From: an uncultured Dialister sp. | Lineage (GTDB): Bacteria > Bacillota > Negativicutes > Veillonellales > Dialisteraceae | Reading direction: 5' to 3' | DNA: 22,314 nucleotides | Assembly: GCA_900541485.1 (NCBI GenBank) | Contig: UQJW01000016.1 | Location: 1 to 22,314, forward strand | Part shown: piece after piece, positions 1-6,554 of the stretch | Position numbering within the stretch: the stretch's first letter is position 1 | Layout: the number at the start of each line of letters is the position of its first letter | Program-made: the position numbers and the translations under genes | The notes under the pieces: model-generated | The model's input: only the letters and a program-made list of their open reading frames with translations | What the model was told of the DNA's origin: nothing | Database searches by the model: none

Positions 1-263
1 GGATTTTTCAGCAAGTCCGACTTCTGTGCAATCTTTTTCAGCCACTTCTTTTCTTCTTCGGACAGCTTCTTCAAATTCAGTTTAACCCGCTTGCAGATAA
101 ACGCCAGCGACGCTTGCTCAGGGTCGCTGCCCTCTTTGGCGGTTTCCTCGGCGGTCTGTAAAAAATCTTCCAGCGGATTGTCCTCCGGAACGCTGAAAAA
201 ATCGTCCTTATGGGCTTCCCGCAGGTCGAGGGCTATCTTGTTTATGTCCTGTTTATAAGTCAT
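1..263 (-). CDS. Hypothetical protein, C-terminus cut by window edge
   Basis: The frame starts at the ATG complementary to 261-263 and stays open to the window edge, giving about 87 residues beginning MTYKQDINKIALDLREA. The visible part is hydrophilic, with a Lys/Glu-rich helical stretch (LKKLSEEEKKWLKKIAQ) near the edge and no signal peptide or membrane segment. Its start overlaps the end of the upstream lipoprotein gene by 11 bp, so the two are probably co-transcribed and translationally coupled. I do not recognise the family. It could be an accessory gene of the transporter or an unrelated operon member. Confidence 0.6.
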   Translation of the reverse strand, partial: MTYKQDINKIALDLREAHKDDFFSVPEDNPLEDFLQTAEETAKEGSDPEQASLAFICKRVKLNLKKLSEEEKKWLKKIAQKSDLLKN

Positions 264-1254
264 CGGCACGGATGAAATGTTCGTCGCTCATGTCGAAGAG
301 TTCTCCGTATACGGGACCGTAGGCGGCGTTGGCGAGGGCTTTTATGGCCCAGCCGCAGTTCTGGTTTCCGCAGTAGATGTAGCGGCTCGGGACGGCGACT
401 ACGTTGTGGCGGCCTTTCATGGTCTGTACGACCGGATCGGCGAGAAATTCCCGTTTATATTTGTTTGTTTTTCTTGTGTCCACAGGACGGTCGGCGGAAA
501 CGAGGAAGAAGTCGGGGTCTGATTTCAGGACCATTTCTTTGGAGAGATATTCGCCGTTTTTCAGGCCCGCTTTTTCTATGCCGTTTCTGATGTGGGCGAA
601 GGTGAGGTTGGCATCGTACATCGAGCCGGGGCCGCCGTAGCTTTGCATTTGGGATACCAGGAGGCCTACCGGGGGTTCGGTGTGGATTTCTTTCATTCTT
701 TCTTCTATTCCGGCAAGGTCGGATTTCATTTTATTAATGAGTTTTTCGCCTTTTTCGGGGTATCCGACGGACTGGCTGATGAGTTTGATGGCGTCGATGA
801 TGTCCTGATGGCTGTCCGGACTATGGCAGATGACGACGGGGTAGCCGAGGCTCCGTATCATTTCTACGGTGTTTTTATCGATGTAGTCGGTCAGAATGAG
901 CAGGTCCGGCTTGGTTTTCATGATGAGGCCCGTGGAAATCTGACCGCCCGGGGGAATGGTGTAACGGATGTTTTTGACTTCACCGGCGATAAAGGAACCC
1001 ATCGGGTCTTTGGATAGGACGTTCACGGCGACCAGGTGATCGGCCGGTACGATGCCGAGGAGTATGGTATCAAACGCAAGTTGGGCGGTAATAATCCGTT
1101 TCGGTTTATGGGGAATGTAGACGGTATTTCCTTCGTGGTCGGTGACGGTGTATCCGTCAGAGGTGACCGGTGTTTCCGGTTTCGGAATGCCGCAGCCTGT
1201 GATAAGGACGAGGCAAAAAAGAAATACGAGTCCTGTTTTCAAAAATTTCTGCAT
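253..1254 (-). CDS. ABC transporter substrate-binding lipoprotein (iron/siderophore/corrinoid type)
   Basis: This 333-aa protein begins with a basic N-terminus, a hydrophobic segment and a lipobox (LITGC, Cys21), so it should be a membrane-anchored lipoprotein. The following region (DGYTVTDHEGNTVYIP, then PKRIITAQ) is the usual opening of the BtuF/FecB/FhuD periplasmic-binding fold. Later segments such as KPDLLILTDY and SDPDFFLVSADRP match that family's two-lobe architecture. The start is supported by an AAAGGA ribosome site just upstream. It is divergent from a FecCD permease and its ATPase at 1416-3562, with which it should form one importer. The exact ligand (ferric siderophore, haem or cobalamin) cannot be read from the sequence. 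Confidence 0.88.
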   Translation of the reverse strand: MQKFLKTGLVFLFCLVLITGCGIPKPETPVTSDGYTVTDHEGNTVYIPHKPKRIITAQLAFDTILLGIVPADHLVAVNVLSKDPMGSFIAGEVKNIRYTIPPGGQISTGLIMKTKPDLLILTDYIDKNTVEMIRSLGYPVVICHSPDSHQDIIDAIKLISQSVGYPEKGEKLINKMKSDLAGIEERMKEIHTEPPVGLLVSQMQSYGGPGSMYDANLTFAHIRNGIEKAGLKNGEYLSKEMVLKSDPDFFLVSADRPVDTRKTNKYKREFLADPVVQTMKGRHNVVAVPSRYIYCGNQNCGWAIKALANAAYGPVYGELFDMSDEHFIRADDL

Positions 1255-1415
1255 GGGATTTCCTTTTAGGGGACAAAGTTTTTATGAGATGACTCATTTT
1301 TAATTTATATTTCTATAGTGTATAATAATTTAAATGCTAATCTGATTTCAAGTATCATTTTTCCGGATAGCGGAAATGGTAGGTTTTCAAGGTAAAGAAA
1401 ATGTGAGGAGCGGAC
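1255..1415. promoter_or_regulatory. Divergent intergenic promoter region of the iron-type transporter
   Basis: This AT-rich 161-bp gap separates two divergent transporter transcripts. A perfect TATAAT hexamer at 1321-1326 points toward the permease gene, with no convincing -35 box. An inverted repeat ATGAG-N4-CTCAT at 1284-1297 could be an operator. I see no canonical Fur box and no cobalamin riboswitch signature here. Assignment is by position plus the hexamer. Confidence 0.4.
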
Positions 1416-2456
1416 ATGATCAGTTCGGCAAAGGGAAAAAGTGTATTTATTATATTTTTGGCGGTTCTTTTATTTCTTGTAGCGGTGTTGGCACTTCATG
1501 TCGGGGCGATTCCCGTGCCGGTGACGACGGTATTTCATGAAATAGCCAGGGGGCTCGGGCTTCCCGCTTTCGGTACGGCGCCGACGCAGGAGCAGATGGC
1601 GGTTTTCTGGTATATCCGCATGCCCCGTATCGCGATTGCCGTTTTGGCAGGGGCGGCACTGGCGGCGTCAGGCTCGGTCATGCAGGGGGTATTTTCCAAT
1701 CCTCTCGCCGATCCCGGTATCATCGGCGTGTCGTCGGGGGCGTCTTTCGGTGCGGTTATCTGTATTTATCTGGGACTGACTTCCGTATCTATGTACTATA
1801 TGCCCGCGTTTGCCCTTCTCGGAGCTGTTTTTTCCGTAGCGGCGGCGATTTTCCTCACGCTTCATAACGGGAAAATGCCTCCCATGAGTTTGCTTCTTGC
1901 CGGTGTGGCGGTAAGTATTTTCCTCGGTGCCATGACGAACGGACTGCTTACGTTCATGAATGAATACAGGCTGAAGGAATTTCTTTTCTGGATGGTCGGC
2001 GGTCTTGATTACCGCCGGTGGGAGCATGTGACTCTTGCCTTTGCACCGATTATCACGGGTCTTGTGACACTTATTATTTTGGCCCGTCATTTGAATGTCC
2101 TTTCTCTCGGCGAAGCGGAAGCGAAGTCGCTGGGTATGAATATTCTTCTTTACCGTTCTTTATTTCTTTTCATTGCCTCGCTCATCACCGCCGTTGCGGT
2201 CTGCGTAAGCGGTATGATAGGATTTGTCGGTCTTGTGGTGCCGCACATCATAAGGATACTTATCGGGCCCGATCACCGCACGCTTCTTCCGGCGGCGGCA
2301 CTTTCAGGGGCGTTATTTCTTCTTCTCTGCGATACGTTGGGACGGACAATTGCCGCTCCTCTGGAAATACGGGTGGGCATCATGACCGCTGTCATCGGCG
2401 CGCCTTATTTCCTCTATCTGATTCGCAGAATGAGACGGCACGGAGGTATGGGATAA
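1416..2456 (+). CDS. FecCD-family iron-type ABC transporter permease
   Basis: This 346-aa polytopic membrane protein has the length and pattern of BtuC/FecC/FecD permeases, with about ten hydrophobic segments. Family landmarks include RMPRIAIAVLAGAALA near residue 70, GSVMQGVFSNPLADPGIIGVSSGA just after it, and GFVGLVVPHIIRILIGPDHR in the C-terminal third, the coupling region that contacts the ATPase. The start at 1416 has a GAGG ribosome site 8 bases upstream. The stop codon overlaps the ATPase start by one base (TAATG), so the two are translationally coupled. It should homodimerise to form the channel used by the divergently encoded binding lipoprotein. Confidence 0.93.
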   Translation: MISSAKGKSVFIIFLAVLLFLVAVLALHVGAIPVPVTTVFHEIARGLGLPAFGTAPTQEQMAVFWYIRMPRIAIAVLAGAALAASGSVMQGVFSNPLADPGIIGVSSGASFGAVICIYLGLTSVSMYYMPAFALLGAVFSVAAAIFLTLHNGKMPPMSLLLAGVAVSIFLGAMTNGLLTFMNEYRLKEFLFWMVGGLDYRRWEHVTLAFAPIITGLVTLIILARHLNVLSLGEAEAKSLGMNILLYRSLFLFIASLITAVAVCVSGMIGFVGLVVPHIIRILIGPDHRTLLPAAALSGALFLLLCDTLGRTIAAPLEIRVGIMTAVIGAPYFLYLIRRMRRHGGMG

Positions 2457-3562
2457 TGAGTGAATTTATACTGGAAGCCCGCGATATTTCCGTTTCTTTG
2501 GGGCATAGAAAAATCCTTGAAAACTGTTCGCTTTCTGCCAAACAGGGCGAATTTATCGGCATCATCGGACCGAACGGTGCGGGAAAAAGTACGTTCCTCA
2601 AAGCGGTAAGAGGGATGATTCCCCGTTCGTCGGGAGAAATTTTGATTGACGGAAGAAATGAAAATGCTATGCATGATAAGGAAATCGCGAGAAAAATTGC
2701 ATTCATGCAGCAGGAATTCCGCACAAGTTTCAGTTATACCGCGAAAGAAATCGTCATGTCTGCCCGCTATCCCTATCTCAAATGGTGGCAAAAAGAAGAC
2801 TTGGATGATGAAAAAATTGCAGAAAAATGGATGACCTATACAGGCGTCATTCATTTGGCGGACAAGCCGGTCCAGACACTTTCCGGCGGTGAACGGCAAA
2901 GAGTGATTCTTGCCAAAGTTCTTGCCCAGGAAACGCCTGTCCTTTTCCTTGATGAACCGACGGCCTCGCTGGACTTGCAGTATCAGGAAGAAATATTCCG
3001 TCTTTGCCGTGACCTGGCAAACGAAGGGAAAACAATCATTATGATTTGTCATGATCTTATGATGTCCGCCCAATGGTGCAGCCGTCTTCTGCTCCTTTCG
3101 GATTGTCAATTTACTGCTGACGGCATTCCCGTCAACGTACTGACGGAAAATAATTTAAAGAGAGCTTTCCGCCTCGATTCTCTCATCTATAACGATCCGA
3201 TTTCCGACCGTCTGGCCCTATACACTTATAAAGGAAAGGAAGAAAAAGGAAAGAAAGTGCTTGTTCTCGGCGACGGCGTGGAAACGGTAAGTCTCATGCG
3301 TCATCTTTTCCTGGCAGGCTATCAGGTGAGCTGCGGACCCTTGGGAGAAAAAACACTTGCCCGGGCAGCCTCCTACTGTTTCCATATCCCCTATGCAAGA
3401 AGTGAAGAAGAATTGGAAGCATTGATGGCCGCCTCGTCTGTCATTATCGATATGACAAAGGAAGAAAAAGCATATCATTACCCTGAAAAGGCAAAGATTT
3501 ACATAGCAGACACCCTTTCTCCCCAGGAACTCCAGGAAAAAGCGGACCGCGGGGAATTATAA
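2456..3562 (+). CDS. Iron-type ABC transporter ATPase with C-terminal extension
   Basis: The start is the ATG at 2456 inside the permease stop codon, giving 368 aa; the frame is open further upstream but that part is a shadow of the permease. The first ~260 residues are a FecE/BtuD-type ATPase: Walker A GPNGAGKST at 38-46, signature LSGGE from 142, Walker B VLFLDEP with Asp166, and the H-loop in ICHDL. Residues from about 265 to the end form an extra segment (KKVLVLGDGVETVSLMRHL, later SSVIIDMTKEEKAYHY) with alternating beta/alpha character and a GDG turn. FecE-type ATPases are usually about 250-270 aa, so this is a roughly 100-residue appendage of unknown role. It is the last gene of the operon and is followed by a terminator. 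Confidence 0.92.
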   Translation: MSEFILEARDISVSLGHRKILENCSLSAKQGEFIGIIGPNGAGKSTFLKAVRGMIPRSSGEILIDGRNENAMHDKEIARKIAFMQQEFRTSFSYTAKEIVMSARYPYLKWWQKEDLDDEKIAEKWMTYTGVIHLADKPVQTLSGGERQRVILAKVLAQETPVLFLDEPTASLDLQYQEEIFRLCRDLANEGKTIIMICHDLMMSAQWCSRLLLLSDCQFTADGIPVNVLTENNLKRAFRLDSLIYNDPISDRLALYTYKGKEEKGKKVLVLGDGVETVSLMRHLFLAGYQVSCGPLGEKTLARAASYCFHIPYARSEEELEALMAASSVIIDMTKEEKAYHYPEKAKIYIADTLSPQELQEKADRGEL

Positions 3563-3588
3563 AGAAATAAAAAATGTAAAACGTACCG

Positions 3589-3614
3589 ATGGCTCTCTTG
3601 AGGGCCATTTTTTT
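3589..3614 (+). terminator. Rho-independent terminator of the iron-type transporter operon
   Basis: A hairpin with arms ATGGCTCTC and GAGGGCCAT, one G-T pair and a tight loop, is followed by six T residues. It begins 26 bp after the ATPase stop codon. Confidence 0.8.
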
Positions 3615-3631
3615 ATGAAAAAATAAAGAAA

Positions 3632-3647
3632 TGTTTCACGTGAAACG
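3632..3647. promoter_or_regulatory. parS-like ParB/Spo0J binding site
   Basis: TGTTTCACGTGAAACG contains the perfect 14-bp palindrome GTTTCACGTGAAAC. This is the core of the bacterial parS consensus (TGTTTCACGTGAAACA), with only the last outer base differing. ParB (Spo0J) loads at such sites and spreads, and with ParA (Soj) and SMC it segregates replication origins. The site is intergenic, just behind the transporter terminator. Chromosomal parS sites usually cluster near oriC, so this suggests an origin-proximal chromosomal position, although plasmids can carry such sites too. No parA, parB or dnaA is in the window. Confidence 0.85.
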
Positions 3648-3794
3648 ACAGTATTCATTCCCCGCAGTCCGCAAAAAACGATTCTGACCTGTCTACGCAA
3701 GCACGCCCCTATCGCCTCGCAAGACACGGCACTTCCCGGCCAAAGGCGAAGCGTCTCATTGCGTTTTCGTGTTGCTATGCTCATAAAAACATAA
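3648..3794. other. Unassigned G+C-richer stretch between parS site and regulator fragment
   Basis: I see no gene here that I can support. A minus-strand frame is open across this stretch, the parS site and the terminator, but it reads through both signals and has no recognisable domain. It may be decayed or repeated intergenic DNA. The sequence character changes sharply to an XRE regulator fragment at about 3795. Confidence 0.3.
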
Positions 3795-4163
3795 TTCGCT
3801 GGTCTCACGCAAGAGGAACTCGGGAAAATACTTGACATAACAAAATCGCAAATCTCTTTTTATGAAACAGGTATATCCCGTCCTAATACCGATTTATTAG
3901 CTAGGATTGCGCAATACTTTAACGTTCCGCTGACACAACTTGTTGAGAGCTCTATTAGGCATGATTTTTATTTCCGTGAGGTCGTTATGGGAGAAAATAT
4001 AACTATCCAGCTTCCCACAAAAACCGGAGTAGAAACCTTAACCGGTGAACCGGGCCTCATCGAAATTCCGGATCAGGCTGATGTTAAAGAGGTTGGCTCT
4101 CACAACCCTGATCTTCTTGAGTATGCAAATTTTATGCTTTTATTTCCGCTTTACAAATCGTAA
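3795..4163 (+). pseudogene. XRE-family regulator, 5'-truncated remnant
   Basis: The frame is open from just after a stop at 3792-3794 to the TAA at 4161-4163 and has no plausible start codon. It opens in the middle of a Cro/CI helix-turn-helix: GLTQEELGKILDITKSQIS followed by FYETGISRPNTDLLARIA and YFNVPLTQLVE. This is the canonical XRE pattern missing only its first helix. A roughly 75-residue tail (ITIQLPTKTGVETLTGEPG and beyond) follows, and the last few codons run into the 85-bp insertion-sequence scar. It resembles a regulator of a lost mobile element or toxin-antitoxin locus. It is unlikely to be expressed as a functional repressor. Confidence 0.75.
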
Positions 4164-4234
4164 AAAACACAAACAAAGGATTGGAACGGTAAAAAGATCG
4201 GAACATTATATTCCGATCTTTTTTATTTAAAGAT
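4150..4234 (+). repeat. 85-bp insertion-sequence 3'-end scar, copy 1
   Basis: This segment matches 14097-14181 at 83 of 85 bases, in the same orientation. It holds the end of a reading frame (LQIVKNTNKGLER then stop at 4190-4192) and a strong terminator. One of the two differences is synonymous and the other is Asn/Ser in this frame, consistent with a former coding end. In copy 2 it sits at the 3' end of an IS4-like element, so it is best read as the tail of such an element whose body was deleted here. Confidence 0.75.
4191..4224 (+). terminator. Strong hairpin terminator inside the scar
   Basis: A 13-bp perfect stem (AAAAAGATCGGAA / TTCCGATCTTTTT) encloses a 7-base loop and is flanked by A and T runs, so it could work in both directions. 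It starts at the stop codon of the transposase-tail frame and would insulate the kdp region from upstream transcription. Confidence 0.8.
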
Positions 4235-4254
4235 GATAAGTTGTAAAAACTTAT
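4235..4254. repeat. Short IS30-end-like remnant with hairpin
   Basis: GATAAGTTGTAAAA at 4235-4248 is identical to 14073-14086, which is part of an IS30-type terminal repeat there. At 4236-4254 it forms ATAAGTT-GTAAA-AACTTAT, a perfect 7-bp hairpin. It lies directly behind the scar and may be a footprint of the same insertion events. Confidence 0.4.
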
Positions 4255-4302
4255 ACAATCTTAGTTTCGATTGCAGGACACTTTTTCCCTCTTAATACTT
4301 TT

Positions 4303-4581
4303 AGTGGCATTATGACTTTGCAAGAAAGAAATGAGGTGAACAATTATGAGCATTATAAATGCAGCGAGAAGATTTGAACAGAGATTTGACGCAAAAGCGA
4401 AACGCTTTATTTGGCATCATCCGCTACTTGGCTTCATCTCCATCTTTGTTGGAATGCCATTACTGGTTTTGGCGTGTGTCTGTATCAGTACAATCGTTAT
4501 CGCCTTTCCGATGACATATATTTTAGGTTGGTTATAATCTTTATTTTATCTTTATATCCACAAAAGATGACTAATGCCACT
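4303..4581. repeat. 10-bp inverted repeat flanking the small kdp leader gene
   Basis: AGTGGCATTA at 4303-4312 and TAATGCCACT at 4572-4581 are perfect inverted copies about 260 bp apart. They bracket the 63-aa gene at 4346-4537. They could be paired operator sites or the arms of a long-range RNA structure, or chance. No consensus for a known regulator is evident. Confidence 0.3.
4346..4537 (+). CDS. Small membrane protein upstream of kdpF
   Basis: This 63-aa protein starts at an ATG behind a good GAGGTGA ribosome site. Residues 1-25 are basic and amphipathic (ARRFEQRFDAKAKRF), and residues about 27-60 form a hydrophobic segment that could span the membrane once or as a hairpin. It lies 98 bp before kdpF in the same direction. 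That position suggests an accessory membrane subunit or regulator of the potassium pump, but I do not recognise the family and the link is from location only. Confidence 0.65.
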   Translation: MSIINAARRFEQRFDAKAKRFIWHHPLLGFISIFVGMPLLVLACVCISTIVIAFPMTYILGWL

Positions 4582-4600
4582 TTTAGATGAAAGGCTTTAT

Positions 4601-4615
4601 GATACTTGGAGTATC
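4601..4615 (+). promoter_or_regulatory. Small hairpin just before the kdpF ribosome site
   Basis: GATACT-TGG-AGTATC forms a perfect 6-bp stem with a 3-base loop. It is followed directly by an A run and the AGGAGG of kdpF. It may protect a processed transcript end or tune kdpF translation. No T run follows, so it is not a standard terminator. Confidence 0.4.
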
Positions 4616-4635
4616 AAAAAAGGAGGATGAATCTT

Positions 4636-4728
4636 ATGCAAATACTAATTGCACTCATAGGTGTATGTGCGGCAGCAATGCTACTGTGGTATGTCTATAT
4701 TTTAATGAAGGGAGATGAGCAGGCATGA
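4636..4728 (+). CDS. kdpF: KdpF, small subunit of the potassium-transporting ATPase
   Basis: This 30-codon frame begins at 4636 after a near-perfect AAAGGAGG ribosome site. The peptide has a single hydrophobic helix (IALIGVCAAAMLLWYVYILM) and a short charged tail. KdpF proteins are typically about 29-30 aa single-span peptides that stabilise the KdpABC complex. Its stop codon overlaps the kdpA start (ATGA), indicating translational coupling. Length, topology and position directly before kdpA make the assignment good. Confidence 0.82.
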   Translation: MQILIALIGVCAAAMLLWYVYILMKGDEQA

Positions 4729-6539
4729 GCACCATAATTCAGTATGTTTTATACCTTGCCATTCTGATTGTTTTGGCAATTCCGTTGGGCGCATACATAA
4801 GCAAAGTTATGAATGGCGAGAAAACTTTTTTGTCCAAAATTCTGACACCGTGTGAAAACCTTGTTTACAGGATTATGCGTGTAGATAAAGCAGAACAGAT
4901 GACATGGAAAAAATATGCGGTAAGCGTATTGGTTTTTTCCGGTGTTGGACTTGTTTTTCTGTTCCTGCTCCAACTTTTACAGGGCGTTCTTCCCGGAAAC
5001 CTGCAGCATCTTTCCGGTGTGAAATGGGATTTGGCATTTAATACTTCTGCAAGTTTCATTACCAATACAAACTGGCAGGCATATTCCGGTGAATCTACAT
5101 TGAGTTATCTCACCCAGGCTTTAGGTCTGACTGTTCAGAACTTTGTTTCCGCAGCCACAGGTATCGCCGTTCTGTTTGCTTTGATCCGTGGCTTTATCAA
5201 GGTGAAATCCACCGGGTTAGGGAGCTTTTGGGTGGACTTGACCCGCATTGTGGTTCACATCCTGCTCCCACTGAATCTGGTCATTTCTCTGTTGCTGGTA
5301 GGCGGCGGTGTAATCCAGAATCTGAAAATTTCAGAAACCGTATCTCTTGTAGAACCGATTGCTGTCAGTGCAGAAGGTGAAATCCTTAAGGATGCAGTAA
5401 TTGACTTAGACACCGCAACCGTCACTGTAGATGGCGAAATCTTTTCGGATGCACAGATCGTCACCGAGCAGTTCGTACCAATGGGTCCTGCAGCCAGTCA
5501 GGTCGCAATCAAGCAGACCGGCACCAACGGCGGCGGCTACATGGGCGTCAACTCTGCACATCCTTTGGAAAACCCCAATGCCTTTACCAATCTGATTGAA
5601 ATGATTTCCCTTCTTCTGATTCCGGCGGCACTCTGCTTCACATTCGGCTCCGCGGTAAAGAACAAGAAGCAAGGTATCGCAATCTTTATGGCAATGTTCC
5701 TCTGTCTGGTTGTTGCCTTGGGTTGCATCGCTTTCAATGAGCAGGTCGGTACATCTCAGCTTGCACAAAATGGTACAGTCAATACCTCTATGATAGAACA
5801 GGCTGGCGGCAATATGGAAGGCAAGGAGACCCGCTTCGGCATTGCGGCATCCTCTACCTGGGCAGCCTTCACCACAGCAGCCTCCAACGGCTCTGTAAAC
5901 TCCATGCATGACAGCTACACGCCTCTTGGCGGTATGGTGACTATGCTGCTGATGCAGCTTGGTGAGGTTATTTTCGGCGGCGTGGGATGCGGCCTTTATG
6001 GTATGCTTGCCTTTGCCATTCTGGCGGTGTTTATTGCTGGTCTGATGGTAGGCCGTACTCCGGAATTCCTTGGCAAGAAAATTGAGCCTTATGAGATGAA
6101 ATGGTCGGTACTGGTTTGCCTTGCAACGCCCATTGCAATTCTGGTCGGCAGTGGCCTTGCCGCTGTAGTACCCTCTGTCATGGATAGCCTGAATAACAGC
6201 GGCGCCCACGGTTTCTCTGAAATGCTGTACGCCTACTCATCCTGTGGCGGCAATAACGGCTCTGCCTTTGCCGGTTTCAATGCGAATACCGTATTTCTAA
6301 ATGTAAGCCTGGGACTGGTGATGCTCTTTGCCCGGTTCCTGCCCATCATCGGCACACTTGCAATCGCAGGTAGCCTGGCCGGGAAAAAGAAAATCGCCAC
6401 GACTGCGGGTACCTTGTCTACCACAAATGGAATGTTTGTTTTCCTGCTGATTGTTGTGGTATTTCTGATCGGTGCACTGAGCTTCTTCCCGGCACTTGCC
6501 CTTGGCCCACTTGCTGAGTTCTTTGGCAGCATTGCGTAA
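4725..6539 (+). CDS. kdpA: KdpA, potassium-binding and translocating subunit
   Basis: This 604-aa polytopic membrane protein is the channel-like subunit of the KdpFABC high-affinity potassium pump, a member of the superfamily of K+ transporters. The filter-type loops are visible: ITNTNWQAYSGE, KQTGTNGGGYMGVNSAHP, GEVIFGGVGCGLYGM and SSCGGNNGSAFAG. It is about 45 residues longer than the 557-aa E. coli protein. The excess lies mainly in an external segment around residues 205-255 (from VEPIAVSAEGEILKDA) that precedes the second filter. It overlaps kdpF by 4 bp and kdpB follows after 15 bp with its own ribosome site. Confidence 0.97.
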   Translation: MSTIIQYVLYLAILIVLAIPLGAYISKVMNGEKTFLSKILTPCENLVYRIMRVDKAEQMTWKKYAVSVLVFSGVGLVFLFLLQLLQGVLPGNLQHLSGVKWDLAFNTSASFITNTNWQAYSGESTLSYLTQALGLTVQNFVSAATGIAVLFALIRGFIKVKSTGLGSFWVDLTRIVVHILLPLNLVISLLLVGGGVIQNLKISETVSLVEPIAVSAEGEILKDAVIDLDTATVTVDGEIFSDAQIVTEQFVPMGPAASQVAIKQTGTNGGGYMGVNSAHPLENPNAFTNLIEMISLLLIPAALCFTFGSAVKNKKQGIAIFMAMFLCLVVALGCIAFNEQVGTSQLAQNGTVNTSMIEQAGGNMEGKETRFGIAASSTWAAFTTAASNGSVNSMHDSYTPLGGMVTMLLMQLGEVIFGGVGCGLYGMLAFAILAVFIAGLMVGRTPEFLGKKIEPYEMKWSVLVCLATPIAILVGSGLAAVVPSVMDSLNNSGAHGFSEMLYAYSSCGGNNGSAFAGFNANTVFLNVSLGLVMLFARFLPIIGTLAIAGSLAGKKKIATTAGTLSTTNGMFVFLLIVVVFLIGALSFFPALALGPLAEFFGSIA

Positions 6540-6554
6540 AGGAGGTTTACAGAT

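Noticed and set aside
253..1269. Long plus-strand frames inside the lipoprotein gene
   Set aside because: They are antisense shadows of a well-supported substrate-binding protein and have no family features.
1255..1415. Fur box or cobalamin riboswitch for the first transporter
   Set aside because: No 19-bp Fur-like dyad and no B12-box-like motif could be found in this short gap.
2018..2455. N-terminal extension of the ATPase frame upstream of 2456
   Set aside because: It overlaps the permease in another frame and encodes Cys/Ser/Arg-rich nonsense; the ATG at 2456 in the TAATG overlap fits the ATPase family start.
3557..3838. Minus-strand frame of 93 codons across terminator and parS site
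   Set aside because: It runs through a terminator hairpin and a parS palindrome, has no recognisable domain and no good ribosome site; the signals explain the sequence better.
4260..4345. c-di-AMP riboswitch before the kdp genes
   Set aside because: Such riboswitches do control some potassium genes in Firmicutes, but I see neither the conserved sequence blocks nor enough leader length here.
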